NCBI RefSeq assembly: GCF_018619475.1
Contig: NZ_JAHFZG010000014.1
Location: 40,820-104,819, forward strand
Source of the DNA: Rhodomicrobium sp. Az07
GTDB taxonomy: Bacteria > Pseudomonadota > Alphaproteobacteria > Rhizobiales > Rhodomicrobiaceae
Direction: 5' to 3'
Length of the DNA: 64,000 nt
A program made the translations under genes and the position numbers. The notes below the pieces were generated by a model. That model ran no database searches. It was not told where the DNA came from and was given only the letters and a program-made list of their open reading frames with translations. Below, piece after piece: positions 54,466 through 63,908 of the stretch (within the stretch, counting starts at the first letter, position 1; each line of letters begins with the position of its first letter).

Positions 54466-56121
54466 ATGAAAAAGCGGCTGTATCTGTTCGACACCACGCT
54501 GCGCGATGGTGCGCAAACCCTCGGCATCGATTTCTCGCTCGAAGACAAGCATCTCATCGCAAAGCGGCTCGACGTGCTCGGCATCGACTATCTCGAGGGC
54601 GGCTATCCCGGCGCGAACCCGGTTGACACGGCGTTTTTCGAGGCGCCGCCGAAGCTTTCAGCGAAGCTCGTCGCCTTCGGCATGACGAAGCGCGCGGGGC
54701 GCTCCACCTCGAACGATCCCGGTTTCCAGCAGCTTCTTGCGGCGAAGGCGGACGCGGTTTGTCTCGTGGCGAAGTCGTGGGATTTCCACGTCGACCTGCA
54801 ACTCGGCATCACGCTCGACGAAAACCTCGACGCGATCCGCGCGTCGGTCGCGGCGGTGGTCGAGCGCGGGCGCGAATCGATCATCGATTGCGAGCACTTC
54901 TTCGACGGCTACAAGGCGAACCCGGATTATGCGCTCGCCTGCGCGAAGGCGGCGCATGAGGCGGGCGCGCGCTGGGTGGTGCTGTGCGACACGAACGGCG
55001 GCACGCTGCCGCATGAGGTCGCGAAGATCGTGGCGGCGGTGACAAGCGTGCTTCCCGGCGACCATGTCGGCATCCACGCGCATAACGATACGGAACAGGG
55101 GGTGGCGAATTCTCTGGCGGCCGTGCTTTCGGGCGCTTGTCAGGTTCAGGGCACGCTGAACGGTCTCGGCGAGCGCTGCGGCAACGCGAACCTGACCTCG
55201 ATCATCCCGACGGTGCTCCTGAAGGACGATTTCGCGGGCGCGTTCGAGACCCGCGTCACGCCCGCCGCGCTGAAGACGCTGACCTCCGTCTCGCGCCAGT
55301 TCGACGAACTCATGAACCGCCAGCCGAACCGCCACGCGCCCTATGTCGGAGAATCGGCCTTCGCGCACAAGGGCGGCATCCACGCTTCTGCCGTGAACAA
55401 GGAGCCGAAATCCTACGAGCACGTGCCGCCGGAAAGCGTCGGCAATGCGAGGAAGCTGCTCGTTTCCAATCAGGCGGGGCGCTCTAACATTCTGGCGGAA
55501 CTCGCCCGCATCGGCATGGAGGTGGACAAGGACGATCCGCGCCTTGCCGCGCTCCTCGACGAAGTGAAGACGCGCGAGGCGCAGGGCTATGCCTATGAGG
55601 CGGCGGACGCGTCCTTCGAGCTTCTCGCGCGGCGTTCACTTGGCGAGGTGCCCGATTTCTTCGACGTGGACCAGTTCCGCGTCATGGTGGAGCGTCGCCA
55701 CAACGCGAAGGGCGTGCTCGTCACAGTCTCGGAGGCCGTCGTCAAGGTGCGCATCGGCGACGAGGTTCTCATGAACGCGGGTGAAGGCAACGGCCCGGTG
55801 CATGCGCTCGATCAGGCGCTCAGGAAGGATCTCGGCGCCTATCAGCCGAGCATCCAGGATCTCGAACTCGTGGATTTTCGCGTGCGTATCCTGACGGGCG
55901 GCACCGACGCGATCACCCGAGTGCTCATCGAGTGCCGCGAAAAGTCTTCGGGCGCGCGCTGGTTCACGGTCGGCGTGTCGCCCAATATTGTCGATGCCTC
56001 GTTCGAGGCCCTGCTCGACTCGATCAATTTCAAACTTCTGAGAGACGGCGTGGCGACCGTCGCGCGCACCGAAAGCCTGGTGCGCTTTGACGAGGCGGCC
56101 GGGCGGAGAAGCGCGCTTTAG
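54466..56121 (+). CDS. cimA: (R)-citramalate synthase
   Basis: A 551-residue enzyme of the 2-isopropylmalate synthase/HMGL family, starting at 54466; a GTG at 54367 would add an unconserved segment. The TIM-barrel motif LFDTTLRDGAQTLG is near residue 6, and HAHNDTEQGVANS near 204. The C-terminal LeuA-type regulatory domain is present from about 405. It condenses acetyl-CoA with pyruvate to (R)-citramalate, a threonine-independent route to isoleucine. Homocitrate-type substrates are possible for relatives, but the long dimer domain favours CimA. Confidence 0.9.
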   Translation: MKKRLYLFDTTLRDGAQTLGIDFSLEDKHLIAKRLDVLGIDYLEGGYPGANPVDTAFFEAPPKLSAKLVAFGMTKRAGRSTSNDPGFQQLLAAKADAVCLVAKSWDFHVDLQLGITLDENLDAIRASVAAVVERGRESIIDCEHFFDGYKANPDYALACAKAAHEAGARWVVLCDTNGGTLPHEVAKIVAAVTSVLPGDHVGIHAHNDTEQGVANSLAAVLSGACQVQGTLNGLGERCGNANLTSIIPTVLLKDDFAGAFETRVTPAALKTLTSVSRQFDELMNRQPNRHAPYVGESAFAHKGGIHASAVNKEPKSYEHVPPESVGNARKLLVSNQAGRSNILAELARIGMEVDKDDPRLAALLDEVKTREAQGYAYEAADASFELLARRSLGEVPDFFDVDQFRVMVERRHNAKGVLVTVSEAVVKVRIGDEVLMNAGEGNGPVHALDQALRKDLGAYQPSIQDLELVDFRVRILTGGTDAITRVLIECREKSSGARWFTVGVSPNIVDASFEALLDSINFKLLRDGVATVARTESLVRFDEAAGRRSAL

Positions 56122-56828
56122 CGCTTTTCCTGATCGGCCTTCGCTTTCGTAAGCTGGTCGATCTGCGCCTGCATGGCGGCGAGCTGTTTCTTCAGTTCCG
56201 CAAGCTCGGGCGTTGAGGGAGTCTCCGTCGCTTCAGGCTTCTTGCCGTGCTGCGGTTTCTCCCCTTCGGCCGGCATTTCGATCTTCGCGAAGGGCGCGAA
56301 CATCGAAAAGGCCCGCTCGAAGATCGCCATATTCTGACGCGCCTGCTCCTGCATCGCTCCGAAAGCAACGTTGCCGAAAGTATCGGTGAACTGTTTGTGG
56401 TATTTTTCCTGCTCGCGGGTGAGCGCGGTCAGGCTGAATTCCAGATATTTCGGGACGATCTGCTCGATGGAGTGTCCGTAGAAGCGAATCAATTGCCGAA
56501 GAAAGCCGATGGGCAAAAGGTTCGACCCGGTCTTGCCTTCCTCTTCCACAATGATCTGCGTGAGAACGGTGTGGGTCAGATCTTCGGCGGTTTTTGCGTC
56601 GTAGACGAGGAAATCGCGCTCGGAGCGAACCATCTCGCCAAGATCTTCGAGCGTGACGTAGCTGCTCGTCTCGGTGTTGTAGAGCCGCCGGTTCGCATAT
56701 TTCTTGATTATGACGGGCTTCGACTTGTCGGACTCAGACGCTTTCTTGCTCACGGCGCTCAAGGGGACGGGTTTTGCACCGTCTCCATATCCGCTTCCAC
56801 GAGACAACTTTTCCGCAGGTTCGGTCAT
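56118..56828 (-). CDS. phaR: Polyhydroxyalkanoate synthesis repressor PhaR
   Basis: A 236-residue DNA-binding protein. The PHB accumulation regulator domain is near residues 38-100 (KPVIIKKYANRRLYNTETSS, then LEDLGEMVRSERDFLVYDAKT). The second PhaR segment includes LLPIGFLRQLIRFYG. The C-terminus is a coiled coil (ELAELKKQLAAMQAQIDQLT). PhaR represses phasin and PHA genes and is released by binding PHB granules. It is divergent from phaA and its stop overlaps the cimA stop by 3 bp. Confidence 0.95.
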   Translation of the reverse strand: MTEPAEKLSRGSGYGDGAKPVPLSAVSKKASESDKSKPVIIKKYANRRLYNTETSSYVTLEDLGEMVRSERDFLVYDAKTAEDLTHTVLTQIIVEEEGKTGSNLLPIGFLRQLIRFYGHSIEQIVPKYLEFSLTALTREQEKYHKQFTDTFGNVAFGAMQEQARQNMAIFERAFSMFAPFAKIEMPAEGEKPQHGKKPEATETPSTPELAELKKQLAAMQAQIDQLTKAKADQEKR

Positions 56829-57043
56829 TAATTTTTGCCCGTTGGATTATAGTGATAACATCATAGTGCAAGTTTCAGCTTTGCGCGATTTTTTTTCGCA
56901 CCCGCGAAATTTCTCTTGCGTTGCCGCCAGACAGCATTTCGCGTTGAAGCGCGCCATGCAATTCCGCCTATTTGGTCATACCCGCGCAGGCTTAATGTTG
57001 TTAAGCTTCGCGCCAAAACATGAGGCTCGAAAGGAAGACAATA

Positions 57044-58234
57044 ATGGCAAGGCACGACGACGATATCGTCATCGCAAGCGCGGCGCGCACTCCGGTCGGC
57101 TCATTCAATGGAAGCCTTGCGACGCTTCCCGCCCACGAACTCGGGCGCATCGTCATCACCGAGGCGCTGAAGCGCGCGAATGTCGAAGCGGCGGACGTTT
57201 CCGAGGTGATCCTCGGCCAGGTGTTGACCGCAGGCCAGGGGCAGAACCCGGCGCGTCAGGCGTCGATTGCGGCGTCCCTGCCGATCGAAACCACCGCCAT
57301 GTCCGTCAACTTCGTGTGCGGGTCCGGCCTTCGCACCGTCGCGATGGCCGCGCAGGCGATCCGCAACGGCGACAGCGATATCGTGATCGCTGGCGGTCAG
57401 GAAAACATGAGCCTTTCGCCCCACGTGGCCTATCTGCGCAACGGCCAGCGCATGGGCAACCTCGAAATGATCGACACCATGATCAAGGACGGGCTGTGGG
57501 ACGCCTTCAACGGCTATCATATGGGCATCACGGCCGAGAACGTGGCGCGGCAGTGGCAGATCACGCGCGAGGATCAGGACGCGCTTGCGCTCGGCTCGCA
57601 GCACAAAGCCGCTGCGGCCAAGAAAGAGGGCCGCTTCAAGGATGAAATCATCCCCGTCACGATCAAGACGCGCAAGGGCGAGATCGTGTTCGCCGAAGAC
57701 GAATTCATCCGCGAGAATGCCACCGTGGAAGACCTCGCGAAGCTTCGCCCGGCCTTCAATCCGAAGGAAGGCACCGTGACCGCTGGCAACGCGAGCGGCA
57801 TCAACGATGGCGCGGCCGCGCTCGTTGTGATGAAGCGCTCCGACGCGGAAAAGCGCGGTCTTGAGCCGCTCGCGCGCATCGTGTCGTTCGCGACGGCGGG
57901 CGTCGACCCCTCCATCATGGGCACCGGCCCGATCCCGGCGTCGAAGCGCGCGCTTGAGAAGGCTGGCTGGTCGAAGGACGACCTCGACCTCATCGAGGCG
58001 AACGAGGCGTTCGCCGCGCAGGCCGCCGCCGTAAACAAGGGCCTCGGCTGGGACATCGAGAAGGTGAACGTCAATGGCGGCGCAATCGCGATCGGCCACC
58101 CCATCGGCGCTTCGGGCGCTCGGATTTTGACCACGCTCCTGCACGAGTTGAAGCGCCGTGACGCGAAGAAGGGCCTTGCCACGCTCTGCATCGGTGGCGG
58201 CATGGGCATCGCCATGTGCGTGGAGCGCGACTAG
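57044..58234 (+). CDS. phaA: Acetyl-CoA acetyltransferase (beta-ketothiolase)
   Basis: A 396-residue thiolase starting at 57044 behind AAGGAAG. The acylated Cys is C92 in [10 protein letters not shown]. The catalytic His is in [17 protein letters not shown] near residue 352, and the second Cys in [12 protein letters not shown] near 382. It condenses two acetyl-CoA to acetoacetyl-CoA, the first step of PHB synthesis. It is divergent from phaR and about 320 bp ahead of phaB, with a hairpin between. Confidence 0.96.
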   Translation: MARHDDDIVIASAARTPVGSFNGSLATLPAHELGRIVITEALKRANVEAADVSEVILGQVLTAGQGQNPARQASIAASLPIETTAMSVNFVCGSGLRTVAMAAQAIRNGDSDIVIAGGQENMSLSPHVAYLRNGQRMGNLEMIDTMIKDGLWDAFNGYHMGITAENVARQWQITREDQDALALGSQHKAAAAKKEGRFKDEIIPVTIKTRKGEIVFAEDEFIRENATVEDLAKLRPAFNPKEGTVTAGNASGINDGAAALVVMKRSDAEKRGLEPLARIVSFATAGVDPSIMGTGPIPASKRALEKAGWSKDDLDLIEANEAFAAQAAAVNKGLGWDIEKVNVNGGAIAIGHPIGASGARILTTLLHELKRRDAKKGLATLCIGGGMGIAMCVERD

Positions 58235-58343
58235 CGGGACACGACCGCGGACCCTTGTCCAGCGGAAGGCCGCGCAATTACCTCCCGCGCGGTGGATTTC
58301 GCCGGTCGCCCGCCAGCTGCGGTCTCCTGCATCGGGCGGGCTG

Positions 58344-58371
58344 CCGGGACACCTCGGAAGACGTGTCCCGG
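58344..58371. other. Hairpin between phaA and phaB
   Basis: CCGGGACAC and GTGTCCCGG pair perfectly (9 bp) around a 10-base loop, some 110 bp after phaA. No U-tract follows. The rest of the 320-bp gap (58235-58554) shows no gene; phaB probably has its own promoter there. Confidence 0.5.
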
Positions 58372-58554
58372 AGATGTCACGCAAAGCCGACGCAAGGCAT
58401 TTGTGCAAATCTGAGGTCGCAAGATAGCAGCGCCTCGGGCCCGTTGCAGACCGCGTGGCGCAGGACTGCGCGCGAGTGACTTTCGTCTCGGTTACAATCG
58501 GCCTGCGAAGAAGCTAGGGCTGAAAGCAACACACTTTATTGTTACGGAGGGAAT

Positions 58555-59280
58555 GTGAGCAAGGTAGCAGTCGTTACGGGCGGCACCCGCGGTATCGGTC
58601 AGGCGATTTCGTTGGAACTCAAGCATCGCGGCTACAGCGTGGCGGCCAATTACGGCGGCAATGACGAAGCCGCACAGAAGTTCAAGGCCGAAACCGGCAT
58701 CCCGGTCTTCAAGTGGGACGTGGGCGACTATGACGCCTGCGCGGCGGGTCTTGCCGACGTCGAGAAGGAACTCGGCCCCATCGCGGTGATCGTCAACAAT
58801 GCGGGCATTACGCGCGACGCGATGCTGCATCGCATGACGCCCCAGCAGTGGCGCGACGTCATCCGCGTCGACCTCGACAGCATGTTCAACATGGTGCAGC
58901 CGGTCATCAACGGCATGCGCGATCGCAATTTCGGCCGCATCGTCAACATTTCTTCCATCAACGGCCAGAAGGGCCAGATGGGCCAGACGAACTACTCCGC
59001 CGCCAAGGCAGGCGTGATCGGCTTCACGAAGGCGCTGGCGCAGGAGAACGCGAAGAAGGGCATCACGGTGAACGTCGTGGCGCCGGGCTATATCGACACG
59101 GAGATGGTGCAGGCCGTGCCGGAAAAGGTACTCGAAAGCATCATCGCGCAGATCCCGGTCGGCCGTCTCGGCAAGGCGGAAGAAATCGCGAAAGCCGTGG
59201 CTTTCCTCGCGAGCGACGATTCGGGTTTCATCACCGGCTCGACGATCACCGCGAACGGCGGCCAGTACATCGCCACGTAA
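58555..59280 (+). CDS. phaB: Acetoacetyl-CoA reductase
   Basis: A 241-residue short-chain dehydrogenase with a GTG start at 58555 behind ACGGAGGGAAT. The NADPH-binding VVTGGTRGIGQAIS is at the N-terminus. The catalytic Ser is in IVNISSINGQKGQMGQ, and Tyr and Lys are in TNYSAAKAG. It reduces acetoacetyl-CoA to (R)-3-hydroxybutyryl-CoA for PHB synthesis. The PHB synthase gene phaC is not in the window. Confidence 0.95.
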   Translation: MSKVAVVTGGTRGIGQAISLELKHRGYSVAANYGGNDEAAQKFKAETGIPVFKWDVGDYDACAAGLADVEKELGPIAVIVNNAGITRDAMLHRMTPQQWRDVIRVDLDSMFNMVQPVINGMRDRNFGRIVNISSINGQKGQMGQTNYSAAKAGVIGFTKALAQENAKKGITVNVVAPGYIDTEMVQAVPEKVLESIIAQIPVGRLGKAEEIAKAVAFLASDDSGFITGSTITANGGQYIAT

Positions 59281-59283
59281 CGG

Positions 59284-59432
59284 GCCATCGGCAAGATACG
59301 CAAAAATAAGGGCAGCCATCCCAGGAGGCGTCGGAAGTTGTAACCGGCGGCGGCGGAGGCTGCGCTGATGGCGTCGCCGTCACGGTGGGCAAGGAAGTTC
59401 CGGCCCATGCGGTGATCCTCCTTGAACGGCAT
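59284..59432 (-). mobile_element. C-terminal remnant of an IS5-family transposase
   Basis: Read on the minus strand, about 45 residues from KEDHRMGRNFLAHRDGDAIS to AAGYNFRRLLGWL match the C-terminal end of IS5-family transposases. The preceding catalytic domain is missing. No terminal repeats or stop at the expected place are seen, so this is a decayed fragment inserted 3' to phaB. The frame runs on into the phaB antisense. Confidence 0.7.
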
Positions 59433-59632
59433 GGTCTCCACCCAGGCAGAAACGCGGCAAAACCGGCGCTGCATCGACCCTTGCGATACGGCGCAAGGCA
59501 AGAAACGATTCCGATGCACGCCATTTGTCCGACACGGCGACGTCTGTTCTGCCGCGCCGGTGGGAACGGGATGCTCCGAGGCTTGTTGCGGAAACAACTG
59601 CTTTCTGTCTTCATCCCAGCCAGCGATGCCGA

Positions 59633-60910
59633 ATGCGAACCCTGTCACTCTCTCCTATTTGGAATATAACGAAATCCTTCTGGTTCTTGCCGAGCGCACT
59701 CGGTTTGCTGGGCTTGCTGCTTGCTGCAACAACGATCTGGCTCGACCGCACCTATTCCGGGCTCATCCCCTTTGTTCAGGATCTCGGCCCGGTAACGACC
59801 AGGAGCGTACTCCAGACAATTGCCACAGCGACTATTACAATCATAAGCCTCACATACTCGATAACGCTTGTCGTGTTTACGCTTGCGGCCGGGAACATCG
59901 GCCCGCGCCTTCTGACGCGCTTCCGCGAAAGCACGCTGACGAGGTTCAGCATTGGTGTATTCTGTTGCACATTCCTGTTCACAATCTCGACCTTGAGTTT
60001 TGTCGGCGACGATTATACGCCGAGGCTTTCCGCTTTCGTCGCCTTTCTGCTGGGGATCATCACCGTCTATGTCCTGATCCTTTATGTTCAGCATGTTTCA
60101 TCTCAGGTGCTTGTCGACAACGAAGTCGCCGAAGTTTCCGCTGAAATGCACGCGGCCGTTGAGGGCTTCCTTGACGAGAGGGATCGCCAGCAAGATCGCG
60201 AGCCACCGCCGCTACCGGCAGAACCTCCGACGACGGTTCATGCCACGAAGACGGGTTATGTGCGAAGGCTGGAAGTCGAGTCGATGGTTGACGCAGCCCG
60301 GAAACACGATTGCTTCATATTTCTCAAGGTGGCCCCTGGGGATTTTCTTATCGAAGGCCTCCCCGTTGCGCTCGTCCACGGACGCGGTGCCCCTGAAGTG
60401 CGGGAATGTATTGCCCGCGACGGGGTAATCGTGGGGCGGAGCCGTTCACCTGACGCGGACGTCAGCTTCTTGATCCATCTCCTTAACGAGATTGCGCTTC
60501 GTGCGCTTTCACCCGGCGTGAACGACTCCTACACGGCAATTACCTGTATCGATAATCTCTCGGCAACGCTCGCTGAACTTTTGCGGCACAAACCACCCTC
60601 AAAAATTCACTGTGACAGCGACGGCAACCCGCGCCTTTATTCCGAAACTCTGAATATAAAGACCGTCATGGATAACACGCTTCGCCCGCTACGTGTAAGC
60701 GCGCGAGGAAATATACTAGTAACGCGAAGTCTTCTGCGCGCATTGAATAATGCAAACGAGCTATGTTTGCCGGAGTACCATCATCTTGTCCGTTTTCATA
60801 TACGCCTCATCATCGAAGATGCAAAAAAGTACATCTCTCAACGCGATGACCTCGATTATATCATGCTCGGAGTAGCCGCGCCCAGCAAGGAAGAGCAATT
60901 GGCAACCTAG
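59633..60910 (+). CDS. DUF2254 family membrane protein
   Basis: About 425 residues from the ATG at 59633; an upstream extension to 59525 overlaps the transposase remnant region and is not conserved. Four predicted helices occupy residues 15-160 (FLPSALGLLGLLLAATTIWL, then SLTYSITLVVFTLAAGN, VFCCTFLFTISTLSFVG and FVAFLLGIITVYVLILYVQH). The remainder is soluble, with ALSPGVNDSYTAITCIDNLS near 305 typical of DUF2254. Function is unknown. Base use drops in GC toward the 3' end. Confidence 0.85.
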   Translation: MRTLSLSPIWNITKSFWFLPSALGLLGLLLAATTIWLDRTYSGLIPFVQDLGPVTTRSVLQTIATATITIISLTYSITLVVFTLAAGNIGPRLLTRFRESTLTRFSIGVFCCTFLFTISTLSFVGDDYTPRLSAFVAFLLGIITVYVLILYVQHVSSQVLVDNEVAEVSAEMHAAVEGFLDERDRQQDREPPPLPAEPPTTVHATKTGYVRRLEVESMVDAARKHDCFIFLKVAPGDFLIEGLPVALVHGRGAPEVRECIARDGVIVGRSRSPDADVSFLIHLLNEIALRALSPGVNDSYTAITCIDNLSATLAELLRHKPPSKIHCDSDGNPRLYSETLNIKTVMDNTLRPLRVSARGNILVTRSLLRALNNANELCLPEYHHLVRFHIRLIIEDAKKYISQRDDLDYIMLGVAAPSKEEQLAT

Positions 60911-61009
60911 AGCAGCGAATTTTACATTTAAGTCCCGTTCGCCGCGCGCTCCGTTCGCCGCGCCCTTCGTCGGGCTTGCTCGCCCTGAGACTCGACCTAT
61001 TTTAAGGAA

Positions 61010-61182
61010 AGCTTCGGTGCCCGTTCGATACGGGTGAAACGGGAACGCGGTCGGCAAATTTCGCCCATTCCGCGGCTGCCCCCGCAACTGTAGGCGGATG
61101 TCTTGATCGAAAAGCCACTGGGCCGGTGCCGGTTCGGGAAGGCGGTCGGGGCGATATCCGTGAGCCAGGAGACCGGCCGGAG
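61010..61182 (+). promoter_or_regulatory. Cobalamin (B12) riboswitch
   Basis: The conserved elements appear in order: CGGTGCCCG near the 5' end, GGGTGAAACGGGAA, CTGCCCCCGCAACTGTA, AAGCCACTG, GGGAAGGC and the B12 box AGCCAGGAGACC at 61163-61174. It lies about 170 bp upstream of the Cys-rich gene and cobQ. It should repress both when adenosylcobalamin is plentiful. The expression platform was not resolved. Confidence 0.93.
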
Positions 61183-61345
61183 CGGCGCGTTCAGGGCGGT
61201 TCAGCCCAGCGCGCAAACGCATTTTCGTATCGGCGGAGGGCCGAAACGGCGTCATGCCATTCGCAAGTTCGCTGTGCGTCGTCGCCGGCGGCTCGTCTGT
61301 CATAGCCGTTAGCCTTTCTCCGAAGACACACGTAAAGGCCACGGC

Positions 61346-61690
61346 ATGGAACCGAAAGACACCACCACAAACGAAGGCTTCAAGGGCTTCACCAACGAGG
61401 CGTGCCCTTTTCTGCCGTGTCACAAGGGCGTTCGCGGCAAATTCAATTGCCTCTTTTGCTATTGCCCGCTAATCGCCTACGAATGCCCCGGCCCGTACCT
61501 CGTCTTCACAGACGCGAACGGCATGCGGCGAAAGGATTGCTCCAATTGCACCCTGCCGCATAATGGCCATCGCGGAAGCTGGAACTTCATCCAGAAATGG
61601 CTGAAGAAGCCGGAAATCTGGGACGGGCACGATCAGACGCGCGAATTCCGGCTGAAAGCGCCGCCGGTAGAAAACGAAACAGAAGAATGA
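61346..61690 (+). CDS. Cysteine-rich small domain protein linked to cobalamin synthesis
   Basis: A 114-residue protein starting at 61346, with eight Cys between residues 20 and 68 (ACPFLPCHKG, NCLFCYCPLIAYECPG, KDCSNCTLPH). This matches the Cys-rich small domain seen alone or fused to cobalamin enzymes. It probably binds a metal or Fe-S cluster. Its location between a B12 riboswitch and cobQ, with an ATGA overlap to cobQ, argues for a role in cobalt handling or corrin synthesis. The precise function is unknown. Confidence 0.85.
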   Translation: MEPKDTTTNEGFKGFTNEACPFLPCHKGVRGKFNCLFCYCPLIAYECPGPYLVFTDANGMRRKDCSNCTLPHNGHRGSWNFIQKWLKKPEIWDGHDQTREFRLKAPPVENETEE

Positions 61691-63276
61691 ACGCCGACAC
61701 GATCCCCGCACAGGCCGCCGAACTCATCGCCCGCATCGCCTATAACCCCGCGCCCGAGGGGCTGCGACGCCGCGCGCGCTCGCTGATGATCCAGGGCACG
61801 GCGTCGGACGTCGGCAAGAGCATGGTCGTCGCTGGGCTATGCCGGGCGTACACGCGGCGCGGCCTCGTCGTGCGCCCGTTCAAGGCGCAGAACATGTCGA
61901 ACAACGCCGCCGTGGCCGCGGACAGCGACCTGCCGCCCGGCCCCGATGGCGAGATCGTCTATGGCGAGATCGGCCGCGCGCAGGCGATGCAGGCGCGCGC
62001 ATCGAAGGCAGCGCCGTCGATCCACATGAACCCGGTGCTTTTGAAGCCGCAGACGGATATAGGCTCGCAGGTGGTGCTGCGCGGGCGCGTGCTCGGCAAC
62101 TGTCCGGCCCGCATCTATCACCACATGCGCCAGCGGATGATGCCCGCCGTGATCGACAGCCTCGACCGGCTGCGCGCGGAAGCCGACCTCGTCGTCGTGG
62201 AGGGCGCGGGCAGCGGCGCGGAGGTCTATCTTCGCAATTCCGACATCACGAACATGCACCTCGCCGAAGCGGGCGGCCTGCCGGTGGTGATCCTCTCGGA
62301 CATCGACCGGGGCGGCACCATGGCGGCCATCGTCGGCAGTCACCTGCTGCTGTCGGAGGCAGACCGCGCGCGGGTGAAGGGCTACATCGTCAACAAGTTT
62401 CGCGGCGATTTCTCGCTGTTCGAGCCGGGCGTGGCGACGATCACCGAGGCGACGGGCTGGCCGTTCCTTGGCGCGCTGCGCTGGTTCGACAGCGCGGAGC
62501 GCCTCCCGGCCGAGGACTCGCTTGCGCTGGAGCGTCCCGCGGAGGGCGAAGGGCGCGGCGTCAATGTCGCGGTGCCGCGCCTGTCGCGCGTGGCGAATTT
62601 CGACGACCTCGATCCCCTCGCGGCAGAGCCCGGCGTTTCGCTGCGGTGGATCCAGCCGGGCAACCCGATCCCCGCCGATACCGATGTCGTCATCCTCCCC
62701 GGCTCGAAGGCGACGCGCACCGACCTCGACGTGCTGCGCAGCGAGGGCTGGGACATCGACATCCTCGCCCATGCGCGGCGCGGCGGTCGCGTGATCGGCC
62801 TATGCGCAGGCTACCAGATGCTGGGCCGCGTGGTGAGCGATCCGCAGGGCATCGAAGGGCCTGCGGGTGAGACGGCTGGCCTCGGGCTGCTCGATATCGA
62901 AACCGAGATCGGCGGGGAGAAACGGCTGATCGACATCGACACGACCGACCGCGCGTCGGGCTGCCGCGTCACGGGCTACGAGATGCATATGGGGCGGACG
63001 ACCGGCGCGGGGCTCGAACGCCCGTGGCTCGTGCTGGAAGACGAGCGCGGCGGCGCACGGCCCGAGGGTGCGCTTTCGGCGAACGGCCTCATCGCGGGCG
63101 CGTATGTTCATGGCCTGTTCGGCTCGAACGAGTTCCGCGCGCATTGGCTTCAAGGCGTCGGCGCGGCGGCCTCCGGCCTCGACTTCGACGCGCGCACGGA
63201 AGCGGCGCTCGAAGCGCTCGCCGACCATGTCGAAAAGAACCTCGACCTCGACGCGTTGCTCACGCTGGCCGTTTGA
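61687..63276 (+). CDS. cobQ: Cobyric acid synthase
   Basis: A 529-residue glutamine-dependent amidotransferase starting at 61687, overlapping the preceding stop. The N-terminal ATPase domain has MIQGTASDVGKSMVVAGLCR near residue 35 and RPFKAQNMSNN near 65. The C-terminal class I amidotransferase-like domain has the nucleophile Cys in VIGLCAGYQMLG near 372 and the catalytic His in AYVHGLFGSNEFR near 475. It amidates four side chains of adenosylcobyrinic acid a,c-diamide. It is under the B12 riboswitch. Confidence 0.97.
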   Translation: MNADTIPAQAAELIARIAYNPAPEGLRRRARSLMIQGTASDVGKSMVVAGLCRAYTRRGLVVRPFKAQNMSNNAAVAADSDLPPGPDGEIVYGEIGRAQAMQARASKAAPSIHMNPVLLKPQTDIGSQVVLRGRVLGNCPARIYHHMRQRMMPAVIDSLDRLRAEADLVVVEGAGSGAEVYLRNSDITNMHLAEAGGLPVVILSDIDRGGTMAAIVGSHLLLSEADRARVKGYIVNKFRGDFSLFEPGVATITEATGWPFLGALRWFDSAERLPAEDSLALERPAEGEGRGVNVAVPRLSRVANFDDLDPLAAEPGVSLRWIQPGNPIPADTDVVILPGSKATRTDLDVLRSEGWDIDILAHARRGGRVIGLCAGYQMLGRVVSDPQGIEGPAGETAGLGLLDIETEIGGEKRLIDIDTTDRASGCRVTGYEMHMGRTTGAGLERPWLVLEDERGGARPEGALSANGLIAGAYVHGLFGSNEFRAHWLQGVGAAASGLDFDARTEAALEALADHVEKNLDLDALLTLAV

Positions 63277-63363
63277 ATCGCGACCGTAACCTTCAGAAAC
63301 CGGCGACCGCTCGCCGCAAACGAAGCCGTTGACCGCGCCGCGCGCCTCGCTTATCTGCTGCGC

Positions 63364-63894
63364 ATGGCAATACGATCCATCATCACGATCCCCGACGCGA
63401 TCCTGCGCGAAACATCGAAAACCGTCGAAACAGTCGACGACGACGTGCGCGCACTCGCAAACGACATGCTCGAAACCATGTACGCCGCGCCGGGCATCGG
63501 GCTCGCGGCGGTGCAGATCGGCGTTCTTCGCCGCCTCATCGTGATGGATGCGCAAAAGGGCGACGAGAAGGGCAAGAACCCCGTCGTTCTCATCAACCCC
63601 GAAATTCTTACGCACGGCGACACGCCCCGCGTGCATGAGGAGGGGTGTCTTTCCATTCCGCAGATGTATGCCGAGGTGGAGCGGCCCGCGCTCGTACGCG
63701 TTCGCTATGTCGACGCCGATGGCAAGCAGCAGGAGCGAGACTTCTCCGATCTTGAGGCAACGCTCGTGCAACACGAGATCGACCACCTCGAAGGACGGCT
63801 GTTCATCGATCACCTTTCGCGGCTGAAGCGGACGCTGCTCATCCGGAAATACCACAAGCTGCAACGCGAGCGCGCCAAGGCAGACGTGCTTTAG
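63364..63894 (+). CDS. def: Peptide deformylase
   Basis: A 176-residue metallohydrolase. The three motifs are GIGLAAVQIG (about residue 44), EGCLSIPQ (about 95) and H137-E-I-D-H141. Metal ligands are Cys97 and the two His. It removes the formyl group from the N-terminal Met of nascent proteins. The usual partner fmt is not in the window; an IS element begins directly downstream. Confidence 0.97.
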   Translation: MAIRSIITIPDAILRETSKTVETVDDDVRALANDMLETMYAAPGIGLAAVQIGVLRRLIVMDAQKGDEKGKNPVVLINPEILTHGDTPRVHEEGCLSIPQMYAEVERPALVRVRYVDADGKQQERDFSDLEATLVQHEIDHLEGRLFIDHLSRLKRTLLIRKYHKLQRERAKADVL

Positions 63895-63908
63895 GTGATA
63901 AACCCATA

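Noticed and set aside
61254..61472. 72-codon frame right after the riboswitch
   Set aside because: Overlaps the Cys-rich gene in another frame and has no conserved feature; the gene at 61346 is the expected riboswitch target.
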